Assembly (NCBI GenBank): GCA_032718475.1
Contig: JAUCBJ010005370.1
Location: forward strand, 1-64,000
DNA length: 64,000 nt
DNA from: Nemertoderma westbladi
Taxonomy: Eukaryota > Xenacoelomorpha > Nemertodermatida > Nemertodermatidae
Direction of reading: 5' to 3'
Positions 43,846-54,340 of the stretch are shown here, piece by piece (position 1 is the first letter of the stretch; every line of letters starts with the position of its first letter). Under the pieces are notes generated by a model. The model was not told the origin of the DNA. It made no database searches and saw only the letters and a program-made list of their open reading frames with translations. A program made the translations under genes and the position numbers.

Positions 43846-45420
43846 ATCGACTTGGGAACCCAACAGGGTGCGCTACTGGCTGTGTTACTGTTCATCATTT
43901 ACATGAATGACCTCGATCTAGCCTTAAAACAACAACCCGACTCACATCCCCCCCACCCACCACTAAGATCCATTGACTCACACCCATTCGATGCCACTGA
44001 ACCAGACCCCTCCAGCGCACCCGAGCCGCTGCGCCAATCCGACAGCCCCGAGCCACTACCACCCTCCAGCGCCCCTGAGCTGCTAAACCCCTCCAGCGTC
44101 TCCAGCGCACCAGAGCCGCTCCCACTGCGCCCCTCTGGTGCCCCCGAGCCGCTGCAACCCTCCAGCGCCCCCGAGCCGTTATGCCCCTCCAGGGTCGCTG
44201 TGCCCCTCCAGCATCCCCGAGCCGCTGCACCCCTCCAGCATCACCAAGCTGCTATTACCCTCCGGCGCCCCCGAGGCGCTGCGCCCCACTGAGCCGCCAC
44301 GCACCTCGGAGCCACTGCGGCCCATCACCGTGCAACGCCATGGCAACACAACACTACCACTAGAAATTAAATACGCGGATGACACAAGTTTGGTGCAATC
44401 CGGATCAAACCAAAGAGACATAGAGACGGCGCTGACACAAACTTTATCGTGAGTTTCGGAATGGGCTTCAGGCAATGGCCTCAACATCCACCCAGATAAG
44501 TTTGAACTAATGTTATTCGGCTCCCACCAATGTCTATCAAATACTGACAATTTTAAAATATTGTATCTTGAGAAGGACATAGTGATATCCGATAGTGTTA
44601 ACTAGGCCTATCTTGGATATCTCTGGGGCGGATGCGGCACGCAAAGCAATTCGGAAGGGTAACTCGTGCCTCAAATTCTTATATCGAAACTCTCGGGTTC
44701 TCGATAAACCTTTACGCAGACTCTTGTGTAACACTCTCATCCAACCTCTGATAGATTTCGCAGTGCTGGTACCCGAGCGTATCAGCACGTCTCAGAGGAC
44801 AAGTCGATGCTCTACAAAGAAAGTTCATTAACTGGTTACCGATCAAGGAGCGAACCAACCAGATCTACTTGTCCCATATGTATAACAACAGAGTCCACCC
44901 CGCAATACCTCCATGATCTAGTGGCATTCGACTCGACAACCGCCCATCTACGTAGCGGCTACGCGCGCGCAATCATCCCACAGAAACGAACAGTTGCCGG
45001 TATCCAATCGTTATCTTACACTGGACCGCAACTGTGGAACAACCTTCCCACGGAGATTAAACAATCCACGACACCTGAGTCATTTAAACATCGCGTTAAA
45101 TCACATCTTAAGACCGTTGTCGAAAACCACTCTGATAGTGCTTTTATGTATACACCCATCTTATTCTTACGACCTTCATTCGTATTTTTATTCATATCTT
45201 ACATAATGATAGGATGTTCTAGGGGTCTCAAATCATTACTTTTACCGTTCATTTTAATTTTGATCTTAATCTTGTTCAGATTGACTAGGTTATTTTTTTA
45301 TTTATTATTTTTGATTTACTATTCGTTTTTATATTTGTATTTTAAACTTACGTACTCAAGGGGACCCCCATGGAAACGAGACAATGTCTCTTGGGGCTAT
45401 CCCCGACATCATTTTAATTC
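43846..45420 (+). mobile_element. CR1/L2-like LINE remnant 2, plus strand, with a GC-rich minisatellite inside the RT
   Basis: RT motif B (LGTQQGALLAVLLFIIYMND) lies at 43849-43911 and motif C (LEIKYADDTSLVQSGS) at 44365-44410. In normal RTs they are a few dozen residues apart; here about 400 bp of GC-rich repeat separates them. The thumb continues (RKGNSCLKFLYRNSRVLDKP, RRLLCNTLIQPLIDFAV) to GPQLWNNLPTEIKQSTTPES and FKHRVKSHLK (about 45020-45115). A 3' UTR follows with a stem (GGGGACCCCCATGG..AGACAATGTCTCTTGGGG at 45360-45400). Frames shift several times (TGA near 44452, TAG near 44603). Dead copy of a family related to 40991-42462. Confidence 0.82.
43985..44325 (+). repeat. GC-rich minisatellite (CCCTCCAGCGCCCCCGAGCC)n
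   Basis: About 14 imperfect copies of roughly 24-27 bp. All frames give Pro/Ala/Glu/Ser-rich text (PSSAPEPL). It is the most GC-rich stretch of the window and sits between RT motifs B and C of the surrounding LINE. Confidence 0.88.
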
Positions 45421-45689
45421 ATCTACTGTACGGGTACGCTACACACATACGTCAAACTTATGTGAACAAACTATAACGAGCTACATGCAATTTACTACTC
45501 CATATTGGAGATTAATATTTACATAGCACTCATATTTCACATTTGCTCATTCTAATATATCATCCACTATATAAAGTAACCATGCCCATGCCTAATGATT
45601 CTACCTGTGATAATACAATAATACATACCACATACCGGTACTTACTTGCGTACTCTGTATTTGTCATATCATATTTCTGTGTACTGCAA

Positions 45690-45835
45690 GTGCATAGGCC
45701 TATATCTTACTTTTTTACCGTTTTAGTACAATTAGCTCGATTTATATTCATATGCCGATATGACTATATTGGTTTTATCTATTCCGGTAATATTCACTCT
45801 TGTTTTAGTTTCACTTTCTCCCTATATTTTGATCT
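45690..45835 (+). repeat. Segment duplicated at 50200-50340
   Basis: TTTTTACCGTTTTAGTACAATTAGC, GATATGACTATATTGGTTTT and TAGTTTCACTTTCTCCCTA are matched in order at 50205-50330 with some divergence. This suggests a LINE 3' UTR family or a segmental duplication around the 46-50 kb domain. Confidence 0.65.
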
Positions 45836-46049
45836 ACCGGTACAAGTAACTAACTACACCAAATTCGAGATTAATATTTACTTACATAGTAGGCCTACTT
45901 TGTACATTTCACATTTGTTCATCCTAAATAATGCCCTCTACTGCTCTACAAATGCTACCCACCTACATGTGATTATATTTTATTTGTGTATTCCGTATTT
46001 GCCATATTCAGCCATTCCAAGCAAAAGTAAACCTTTTGGTGAAAAATGA

Positions 46050-46930
46050 AAGTACTTAGAAATGCATTTATTTTGTATTGAGTGTGTAGCACACATATTG
46101 TGCTTCATAAAACTGCTTTCAAATGTTCCATAACCCTCACCAATTTTTTTTTACGGCGTCCGCAAAATGTGATTTAAAAAATGCCAAAAATTCAATATTT
46201 TTGGCATAATTACATACAAACCAAAATGGCATGATAATTACCAAACTGGCAATGTCATATGTTTTTCAGGATCTTATATCTATGTAGTAATTAGCTATGT
46301 CGGTTAAATAATGTACAACTAATAAATATTTTTCTAATAGCATGGTAATGAGTGGATGGAAAATATGTCACGACCGTTACGCTGAAGAACAAGTTTTTCC
46401 AATATCTCCATATCCCCGGCAGTAATGGTTATAATCTTTTATATCTATCGTTAGGTGGTTCGTATCAATTGTTTGAGTCATATAGTTTAACTTGACTGTA
46501 TGTTCCAGTTGTAGTAATCAGCGTAACGGTCGTGACATTAACATGTGGGAAATGGGAATATTAGCATAGCATGTATAATTCAAGGAACGAAAGGTCGTCT
46601 TTTTTACTCTCTATTTAGATTACATTTTGGAATATGATTCGTGATAATTGAAATATTGGGTGTGCAAAGGTTTCTTCTTAACCTATAATGTGCCATAAGA
46701 GCACTTATGACCGTAACGGTTGTGACACAAACTTAGGAATCATTATTATACAGTATAAATGAATTTGTATCATTTACAAACATCATTTACATATCATACC
46801 ACTGCTGCAGTGGGATGTAATTATAATTATACTGTAATCAGGTAGTACACATAATAACCAAAATATCAGCTTACAATACTACATAGAACAGTAGAACGTT
46901 GGCTGCTTACATATAATCTGCAAAATTTGA
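46050..46930. other. Non-coding region with GTCACGACCGTTACG motifs
   Basis: AT-rich, no gene. The 15-16-bp word occurs at 46369 (plus), 46516 (minus) and, diverged, at 46712 (minus). Further copies lie at 48139, 48162, 48368 and 50142. Confidence 0.6.
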
Positions 46931-46934
46931 AAAA

Positions 46935-48090
46935 TTATGTTTATTTACTCTTGCACTTTTCATTTTAGCACCGAACATTGTAGGTGTATTCAACTGCGGA
47001 ATTTAAAAAGCCTTCCATTGAAATCAGCGCACCAGACAGCCAGAAAACCTGTATGTAATTGAAATATACACCATTCCTACAAGTCTAGTTGTTTTCACTA
47101 ATTTGAAAAATTCTGTTTACTTGCACTTTTCATTTTAGCACAAAAAATGGTAGGTATGTTCAACCAGTCAACTGCGGAATTTAAAAAGCCCTCCATTGAA
47201 ATCGGCGTACCAGAACAGCAGGAAAAACTGTATGTAATAGAGAAAGAAACACAATTCGTACAATTCTAGTTGTTTTCACTAATTTGAAAAATGCTGGTTA
47301 CTTGCACTTTTCATTTTAGCACCAAAAATGGTATGTCAGTAGATGTGTTCAACTGCGGAATTTAAAAAGCCTTCTATTGAAATCGGCGTACCAGAAAACC
47401 TGTAGGCCCTATGTAATTGAAATCAATACCATTCCTACAATTCTTATTGTTTCAACTAATTTTAAAAATGCTGGTTACTTGCACTTTTCATTTTAGCACC
47501 AAAAATGGTAGGTCGGTAGATGCGTTCAACTGCGGAATTTAAAAAGACTTCCATTGAAATCGGCGTACCAGAAAACCTGTATGTAATTGAAATAAATACC
47601 ATTCCTACAATTCTTATTGTTTTCACTAATTTGAAAAATGCTGGTTACTTGCACTTTTCAATTTAGCACCAAAAATGGTAGGTGTGTTCAACTGCGGAAT
47701 TTAAAAAGCCTTCCATTGAAATCAGCGCACCAGAAAACCTGTATGTAATTGAAATAAACACCATTCCTACAAGTCTAGTTGTTTTCATTAATTTGAAAAA
47801 TGCTGTTCACTTGCACTTTTCATTTTAGCGCCAAAAATAGTAGATGTGTTCAACTGCGGAATTTAAAAAGCCTTCCATTGAAATCGGCGTACCAGAAAAC
47901 CTATAAGTAATTGAAATAAATACCATTCCTACAAGTCTAGTTGTTTTCATTAATTTGAAAAATACTTGTTACTTGCACTTTTCATTTTAGCACCAAAAAT
48001 GGTAGATGTGTTCAATTGCGGAATGTAAAAAGCCTTCTATTAAAATCAGCGTACAAGAAAACCTGCCTGAAATCGATATCAATACCTAAC
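46935..48090 (+). repeat. 162-bp tandem repeat, about 7 copies
   Basis: The unit contains ACTTGCACTTTTCATTTTAG, CACCAAAAATGGTAGGTGTG, TTCAACTGCGGAATTTAAAA, AGCCTTCCATTGAAATCGGC, GTACCAGAAAACCTGTATGT and TAGTTGTTTTCACTAATTTG. TTGCAC spacings measured at 47649, 47811 and 47973 are exactly 162 bp. Other copies vary by a few bases; the last is diverged. Confidence 0.9.
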
Positions 48091-48501
48091 TCTAATATCT
48101 TACCATTTTTTGAAATTCAGATTTATGTGAAAATCGCTAATGTCACAACCGTTACGAAACTATGTCACGACCGTTACGCTGGTTAATTGATTGCCACATT
48201 CTCTAATCAGCTAATGATATTATATTGCCATACTGTTAATTTCATTTTAAACTCTATCTATTAACATGTTAGTCTGACATAAGTAACGCTAAATAAGTAC
48301 AGTAAATTCGATAGAAATTTATATTGTGTAGGACAGTAGGAGTCTCTAAAAAGCTTGTCCATTTCAGTCACGACCGTTACGCCAACTTTAAACTGGAATA
48401 CAATCAATAAAACGTAATGTATTCCAGTGCGGTTTCGATTTTATTAAAGGTCCATATCTTAGGATCATATCATAGTAATATCTTTTCAATATCATTCTTA
48501 A

Positions 48502-50087
48502 ACAGTAAGGGAAAATACCCCGAATCGGGGTATAGAAGCAAACCCCCATTTGGGGTTTTGGTATACCCCGATTCGGGGTTCTCCCATAGACATTTTTTCT
48601 CCTTCATTTCCGCATATGAAGATTTTAATTCCGCAATTTCGTTTTAACATATTCGAATACACATTGGTGTGTACTACAAATAAGAAAACTTTGGAGTAAT
48701 AATGAAATCTTCCGGCGTCGATATTGTACCGGAAAATCTAATGTAAATTATACCCCGAATCAGGGTATCCAGGACTCCCTGTACCCCGAATGGGGGCTTG
48801 CGATATATTCATACAGCCTGCAGTAGTACCGATTCGGGGTCAGTATTTTCTAGTACACCGATTCAGGAATTCAATTTTCTCGAAAATACACCGAATCGGC
48901 TCTTTTTTTCCACTCTGACACCGATTCGGTGTATATTTTCTAGTCGTTTTTTATATTTTTTAATGGATTTTCGTGATGTAATTCATATTTTAATTAGTAT
49001 TAGTGTTATATAAACGAACAAATTTATTAAAATATTTAATATATTTTCAATGAAGACAGGTGGCAGATAAAAGTTAAATAAATAACGCCTCTGTTGACTG
49101 ATATGGAAAATACGAAACCAGTCTTCCAATGGTAGATCTGCTGTATAAATAATATCTGGTTCATTGTCCTACGATTAAATTTGTTTATCGAACTGTTATA
49201 TCGTTTCTCCCGAGGCTACCTTGAGTACACCACGTAGTAATTAGCCTTTGGTTTCTCCACATATGGTCTCGTGACAGTGACAAATTGGTAGTGTAATAAA
49301 TGGGCCAAGTTTATAATGTGAGCTATTCCTGGTGGCAGAGCAGTTGCCGCTAATGTGATTTACAGTATTACATGTTATTTTTTATTATGGCGTAGGCCTA
49401 CATTGTCTAATATTAGTCATCCTCGGATTAAGTTGTACACCTAGAGGGGTGGGTTGAGTAGTTAAAAGCACCACCCCACCACTGTAACTACAACTTACTA
49501 TTTTCCCTCAATTTCGAAATGTAGTTTCATGTATTGTTTTGGTTAAAAAAAAGCAGCTACTGTAACCTGCTCCTATCTCTTAATAATGGACTTTACTGTA
49601 CTGGTACTAATGTACTGGTACTCTGTGTCGATTAAAAAACATACTTTTTGTTATCATATCCATATTTATATATCAGTTGATAGACAAAACACTGCAATAA
49701 TAATAATGTAAATGTACAATATAGTATAGTAATATACAGTACCTCCCATACTTCAGTAGTAGGCCCTATCTATCAATATAGTTACCACATTTATATTATG
49801 ACTGTATGAAACAGTATTGTACTGCACAAAATGTAATTTTCGCACTATGAATTCCAGTCTGGTGTGAGTGAAACATCATTTTTCTGGAGGGGCGTAAATA
49901 ACTCCTATACCCCGATTCGGGGTAGGCCTATACCTAATTTTTCCGCTGCCTGAAGATTTTCTAGTAGAGCACCGATTCGGGGTATAGCTTTCTACTGAAA
50001 ATCTCGAATCGGTGTCACTATTTTCCACTATGACACCGATTCGGTGTATAGAGCTGTACCCCGATTCGGGGTATTTTCCCTTACTGT
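48502..50087. mobile_element. Non-autonomous inverted-repeat transposon with palindromic subterminal repeats
   Basis: The left end ACAGTAAGGGAAAATACCCC and right end GGGGTATTTTCCCTTACTGT are perfect inverted copies for about 31 bp. Both subterminal zones (48517-48935 and 49905-50075) carry in all about 13 variants of the near-palindrome ACCCCGATTCGGGGT or ACACCGATTCGGTGT. The centre is AT-rich with no transposase. No target duplication was recognised, so the superfamily is open. Confidence 0.78.
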
Positions 50088-51867
50088 CCATGTGCCCTTA
50101 GAATACTCATTAATACCGGAAACCCATCAGCCCATGCGGAATGTCACGACCGTTACGCTGGAATGGCTGTATTGCACTTCTGTGTATTCAAAGTTTGTAT
50201 CGGTATCTTATTTTCTCACCGTCTTAGTATAATTAGCCCAATCTATATTCTTACAGCCTTATGCGGATATGACGATATTGGTTTTTATCTATACCGGTAA
50301 ATTTTTATTAGTTTCACTTTCTTCCTACTGTCCTATATTTTTATGTCAATTAAACAATTCCAATTCCAATACACAAGTACAGAATTAACTGGCACTCTAC
50401 AATACGCAGATACGGTACAAAATTAACTGACAGACTGATAGGCCTACTACACGACAGACAGTCGGTGAGAAGTCAAAAATTGGACTTGAGTCCAAAATTG
50501 GACTTCGACTCCAGTTCAAGTCCAAAATTGGACTTCTGTGAGTCCAATATTGGACTTCAAATCAGCCAATTGTTCCAGGGCCTTGGGTAATAGGATCGGG
50601 CGGGATTTTTTTTCTTTAATCGAAAATATATCAAAAAATAAGAGTTTTGAACAGGGGGACCTGAAATTCACCAGGGGGAACTTTTTTTATAAGGCTTTGA
50701 ATTTTTACAAAAGCCCAATATTGGACTTTAAGTCCAATTTTGGACGTGACATTGAGAATCGAACTTAAAGGTACATGAAGCATGACAGATGAGAGACAGC
50801 CAGACAGCTGTTAAGTTATGGAAAGCTACCTTTGCAGCTCTGTATGTATCTTCAGTGTACTGACTACTGACTGTACTGTACTTAGAATAAAATGGTACAT
50901 TCTAGCATTATAGGTACTTTGTACTTTACTTTTAGCTTTTAGCATATTGTTTAGTTCACAATTTACATTCATGTTATGTCTAACCTTACAGCCTTATGTA
51001 CCCAGGACTTTATAGTGTCTTTAGGACTAGATTAGATTATGCTCCAACAAATATTTAATTACAAATTATATTTGGTGGATACTGGTAGCAATGCCAGGTT
51101 AGCCAACTGCAGCTGCTGCTAAGGCTAACTACAGAACAAGCTACGATTTCGTCTAAGGCTATGGGAGCCCTATCAGAAAGAAATACTACAAGTTGATGCT
51201 ACCACCATCTCTTCTAATTTTTCCATACAACAGGAAGGGTAGGCCTATTATAAAACAGCTGGATAACAGGACAGGATAATGAAATGGGATTAGTAACTGA
51301 TTAACGTGTTGGGGTCTCCACATAATAAGTACAGAAGTAACAAGTAACACACGTCATAATTAGGGTTCGATCGGTGCCAAAATTTTGCCGGTGCCGGTGC
51401 CGGTGTCACATTGTAAATGCCGGTGTAGGTGCCGGTGCCGGTGTTTTTAAATGTTGGGCAAATTTGGCGTAATTCTATTTGAAAACGAAATAATATAAAT
51501 TTTTGTGTAATCTATGTCTATTACTGTATTACATTAGGCCACACGCACACCTAACCCTGTCACCTAATGAAATGCAGAAATGAGGCAGTGATGCAGTAAA
51601 GTTCCACAGTCACAGATTGACAGAAGGTACAGTAGCTCAGTAGCTGGCCGACTATGTACTGATCAATTTCTGAATTAATATTGTAATAACTTAACCCAGC
51701 TGTCCAGCACACGGGTACAGCAGCAGAGCAACAAGTACGTACAATTCTACAATACTGTAAAATTATGATGTCACGCATTTATATAAAATGGTTTAGATTT
51801 ACAATAAAATGAATATAAAAGTTTAAATAAAACGATTGCATTAAAATTATATGTGTACAGTTACAGT

Positions 51868-53426
51868 CAGGGCTGGCAAAAACCATAGGTTTTTCAGAAA
51901 AAATTTTAGGTTTTAGGTTTTTGCAAGGTTTTTGTAGGTTTTTGGAAGGTTTTTGCCGGTTTTTGAAGGTTTTCGCTAGGTTTTTGTAGTATTTCGCTAG
52001 GTTTTTGTAGTATTTCTGTATTTGTACCGGTATATGATTGATTAGATTGACCTGGTTGGTAAATGATTAGATAAATTATATGGGGCCACATTTGGTCAAC
52101 TGGTCAAGATTATATTTTATAGATACACTATGCTGCTATGATACAAAATTGTTTGAAAGAATGAGTCCGTCAGGTTTCATTGTCATATTAATTACAATTA
52201 TATAAACCTGTACAAAGTCTGAAAGTAGGCTTACAGCAGTACAGTCTTAAATTCAGACAGTAGGTGCAACTATTTATTATACTATTAGTGTATTAGTTCA
52301 GTAGTCTATTCTGCTATTAGTATCATTAGCATCAATCAACGCATGCAGAATGCAGGCACGCGATTCAGCGAATGCAGAATGCCACCCTTCCCACAGTCCC
52401 ATACAGCCTCTGCCATACAGTCATAAAAGCATAACAGCATAACGCAAACCATAACCCGAATAACCCGATAACCACCTGACTGCCTGTGACCACCAGCTGA
52501 CCAGAGGGAGCCAGAGCTGCAGAGACCACCCACTGACGCTGACCCAGCCACCTGGCTGCCTGGAGCCTGGACCACTGCTGCACTGTACGTGTAAAGTTCA
52601 GCAGTTATGGGTCCTACGAATTACCCCAAAATACCCCAAAACACCCCAAAATACCCCAAAATACTCCAAAATACCCCAAAATAGTCAAATATTACCCCAA
52701 AATACCCCAAAAAGGCTAAAAAATTACCCCAAAATACCCCAAAATAAGCTAACCATGTTTTTTAACAGCGAGGGAAAGGAGCAGGTTACAGTGGCAAGTT
52801 TTTTTTAACCAAAACAATAAACGAGAGTGAAGAAAAATTTTTTAATTATTTTGGGGTAATTCGTCATTATTTTGGGGTAATTCGTCATTTTGCCATATTT
52901 TGGGGTAAATTAAATTTCCAAAACAAAGGCTGAAAAAAAAGTATTTTGGGGTAATTCTAAACTATTTTGGGGTAATTCTAAACTATTTTGGGGTATTTTG
53001 GGGTAGTTTTATACTATTTTGGGGTCTTTTGGGGTATTTTGGGGTAATTCGTAGGACCGGCAGTTATCAGCAGCAACAACATACATACTACATACGTCAG
53101 GATGTAGGTCTGTAGTCAGGTAGTTGAGTCACCGGTCAGCTGGTACCGGACCATCTGACTGATAACTTGCATCAGCTAACTTGCATCAGTCAGTTGTCAG
53201 TACCGGTAGTGACAAGACAACTGGACTGGACTGGAACTCATCAGCTGACAATGCAAGTTGACTTGTTCAGTTGTTTTGAGTGTACAGTACAAATGAAATT
53301 AAAAGGCAAATTAAAGATGAAAAATCAAAAACCTAAAAACCTAGTTTTAGGCTTTTTTCAAATTTTAGGTTTTTGACAAAAACCTACAAAAACCTAGGTT
53401 TACAAAAACCTACTTTGCCAGCCCTG
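51868..53426. mobile_element. hAT-like non-autonomous element (CAGGGCTGGCAAA ends), nest level 3
   Basis: Ends CAGGGCTGGCAAA and TTTGCCAGCCCTG with the exact 8-bp duplication GTTACAGT (51860-51867, 53427-53434). Subterminal AGGTTTTTG repeats are at both ends (51890-52020, 53325-53412). CAGGG termini plus 8-bp duplications are typical hAT. It lies entirely within the level-2 element. Short ORFs inside (52336-52583, minus) show no recognised domain. Confidence 0.9.
52609..53059. mobile_element. Inverted-repeat element (GGTCCTACGAATTACCCC ends), nest level 4
   Basis: GGTCCTACGAATTACCCCAA at the left and TTGGGGTAATTCGTAGGACC at the right, with duplication GCAGTTAT at 52601-52608 and 53060-53067. 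Subterminal repeats of CCCCAAAATA fill about 150 bp (left) and 200 bp (right). The core contains a diverged copy of the CCTGTAACC-type dispersed repeat (52768-52830). It is 451 bp and non-autonomous. Confidence 0.88.
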
Positions 53427-53894
53427 GTTACAGTAGGCCTACAGTATTTATATATTACATAAAATACAGAAATAACATAGTGTATCAGTTTTACACTAAG
53501 TAAGGCGTTATGATTCTGGGCTACCCTACCACTAGTCAAGTCACTAGACTGCTAGACCAGTAGACAGACAGTCAAACAGCTACATATAGCCTTGCTGCCT
53601 TGTAGCTGACTGATAGCTTAGCCAGGCTGTCTGCAGTACCGGTACTGCAGTAGGCTTCAATTTTAACAGCAGCCATTCATTTTAAAAAACACCGGCACCG
53701 GCAATGTTTTTGCCGGTGCAGGTGCCGGTGCCGGTGGTGCCAAACACCGGCAATACCGGTGCCGGTGCACCGATCGAACCCTAGTCATAATCATAAACCA
53801 ATTGAGGGAAAGGAACAGGTTACAGAGGCAGGCTTTTCTAACTAAAACAATAAACGGCCACTTTTGACTTTACCAATTGAAGGAGCCCTATAAC

Positions 53895-54340
53895 CTCACC
53901 ACATACTACTACTACAATCGGCATGATTCATTGCAGCTGCATTATATATATAGCAGTATAGGCCCTATTATGTATTAAGAATGCTGTGCCGGCTTGTTGA
54001 CAAAAGTGCGCCTCCACAACTCCCTTACACTCTTACAGCCTTATCAGCCATGACATTTGCTAGATCATCCGCATCTTCAAGGCCAGTGTCCTTTAAGACA
54101 GTAAGAAAGATGCGTCTCAAGAAAGTCATGGGCTGTCCACCATGCTTATTCGCTCCATGAGGTGCACTGGCTGGTCCTCACGGCTTAAAGCGATGTCCTG
54201 CAAAGCGGAGGCGGCTTTGTTCTAGTGTCAAGCTTGGGGGAACCAATGACTGAATGAGACACCTCCAACTCCAATGTTATATAGTGTCTGGTTGGAGATG
54301 CAGAGATGTGTGCATTGTACTTGACACAGTGAACCTAATC
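53895..54340 (-). mobile_element. Old RTE-like LINE 3' end inside the outer nested element
   Basis: Reverse-complement match to the LINE 3' end: GAATGCTGTGCCGGCTTGTT, GCCATGACATTTGCTAGATC, GTCTCAAGAAAGTCATGGGC, TTGTTCTAGTGTCAAGCTTG and CCAATGTTATATAGTGTCTG. An insertion of TATATATAGCAGTATAGG sits in the 3' UTR, and there are several indels. Confidence 0.82.

Larger units (their letters stand above)
51361..53783. mobile_element. hAT-like non-autonomous element (TAGGGTTCGATCGGTGC ends), nest level 2
   Basis: Terminal inverted repeats TAGGGTTCGATCGGTGC (51361 on) and GCACCGATCGAACCCTA (ending 53783). The exact 8-bp target duplication GTCATAAT is at 51353-51360 and 53784-53791. Subterminal GCCGGTGCCGGTG repeats lie at both ends (51383-51445, 53690-53768). 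An 8-bp duplication and short inverted ends are hAT hallmarks. No transposase coding was seen. Confidence 0.88.

Noticed and set aside
45183-45526. Hydrophobic C-terminal extension (LLLPFILILILILF...) of the LINE frame as a membrane protein
   Set aside because: The conserved LINE C-terminus ends near 45120. The rest is AT-rich 3' UTR that happens to stay open.
52336-52583. Two minus-strand frames (79 and 72 codons) inside the nested hAT element as transposase remnants
   Set aside because: Trp/Ala/Gly-rich composition with no DDE, BED or dimerisation motif. They look like chance frames in GC-richer filler.
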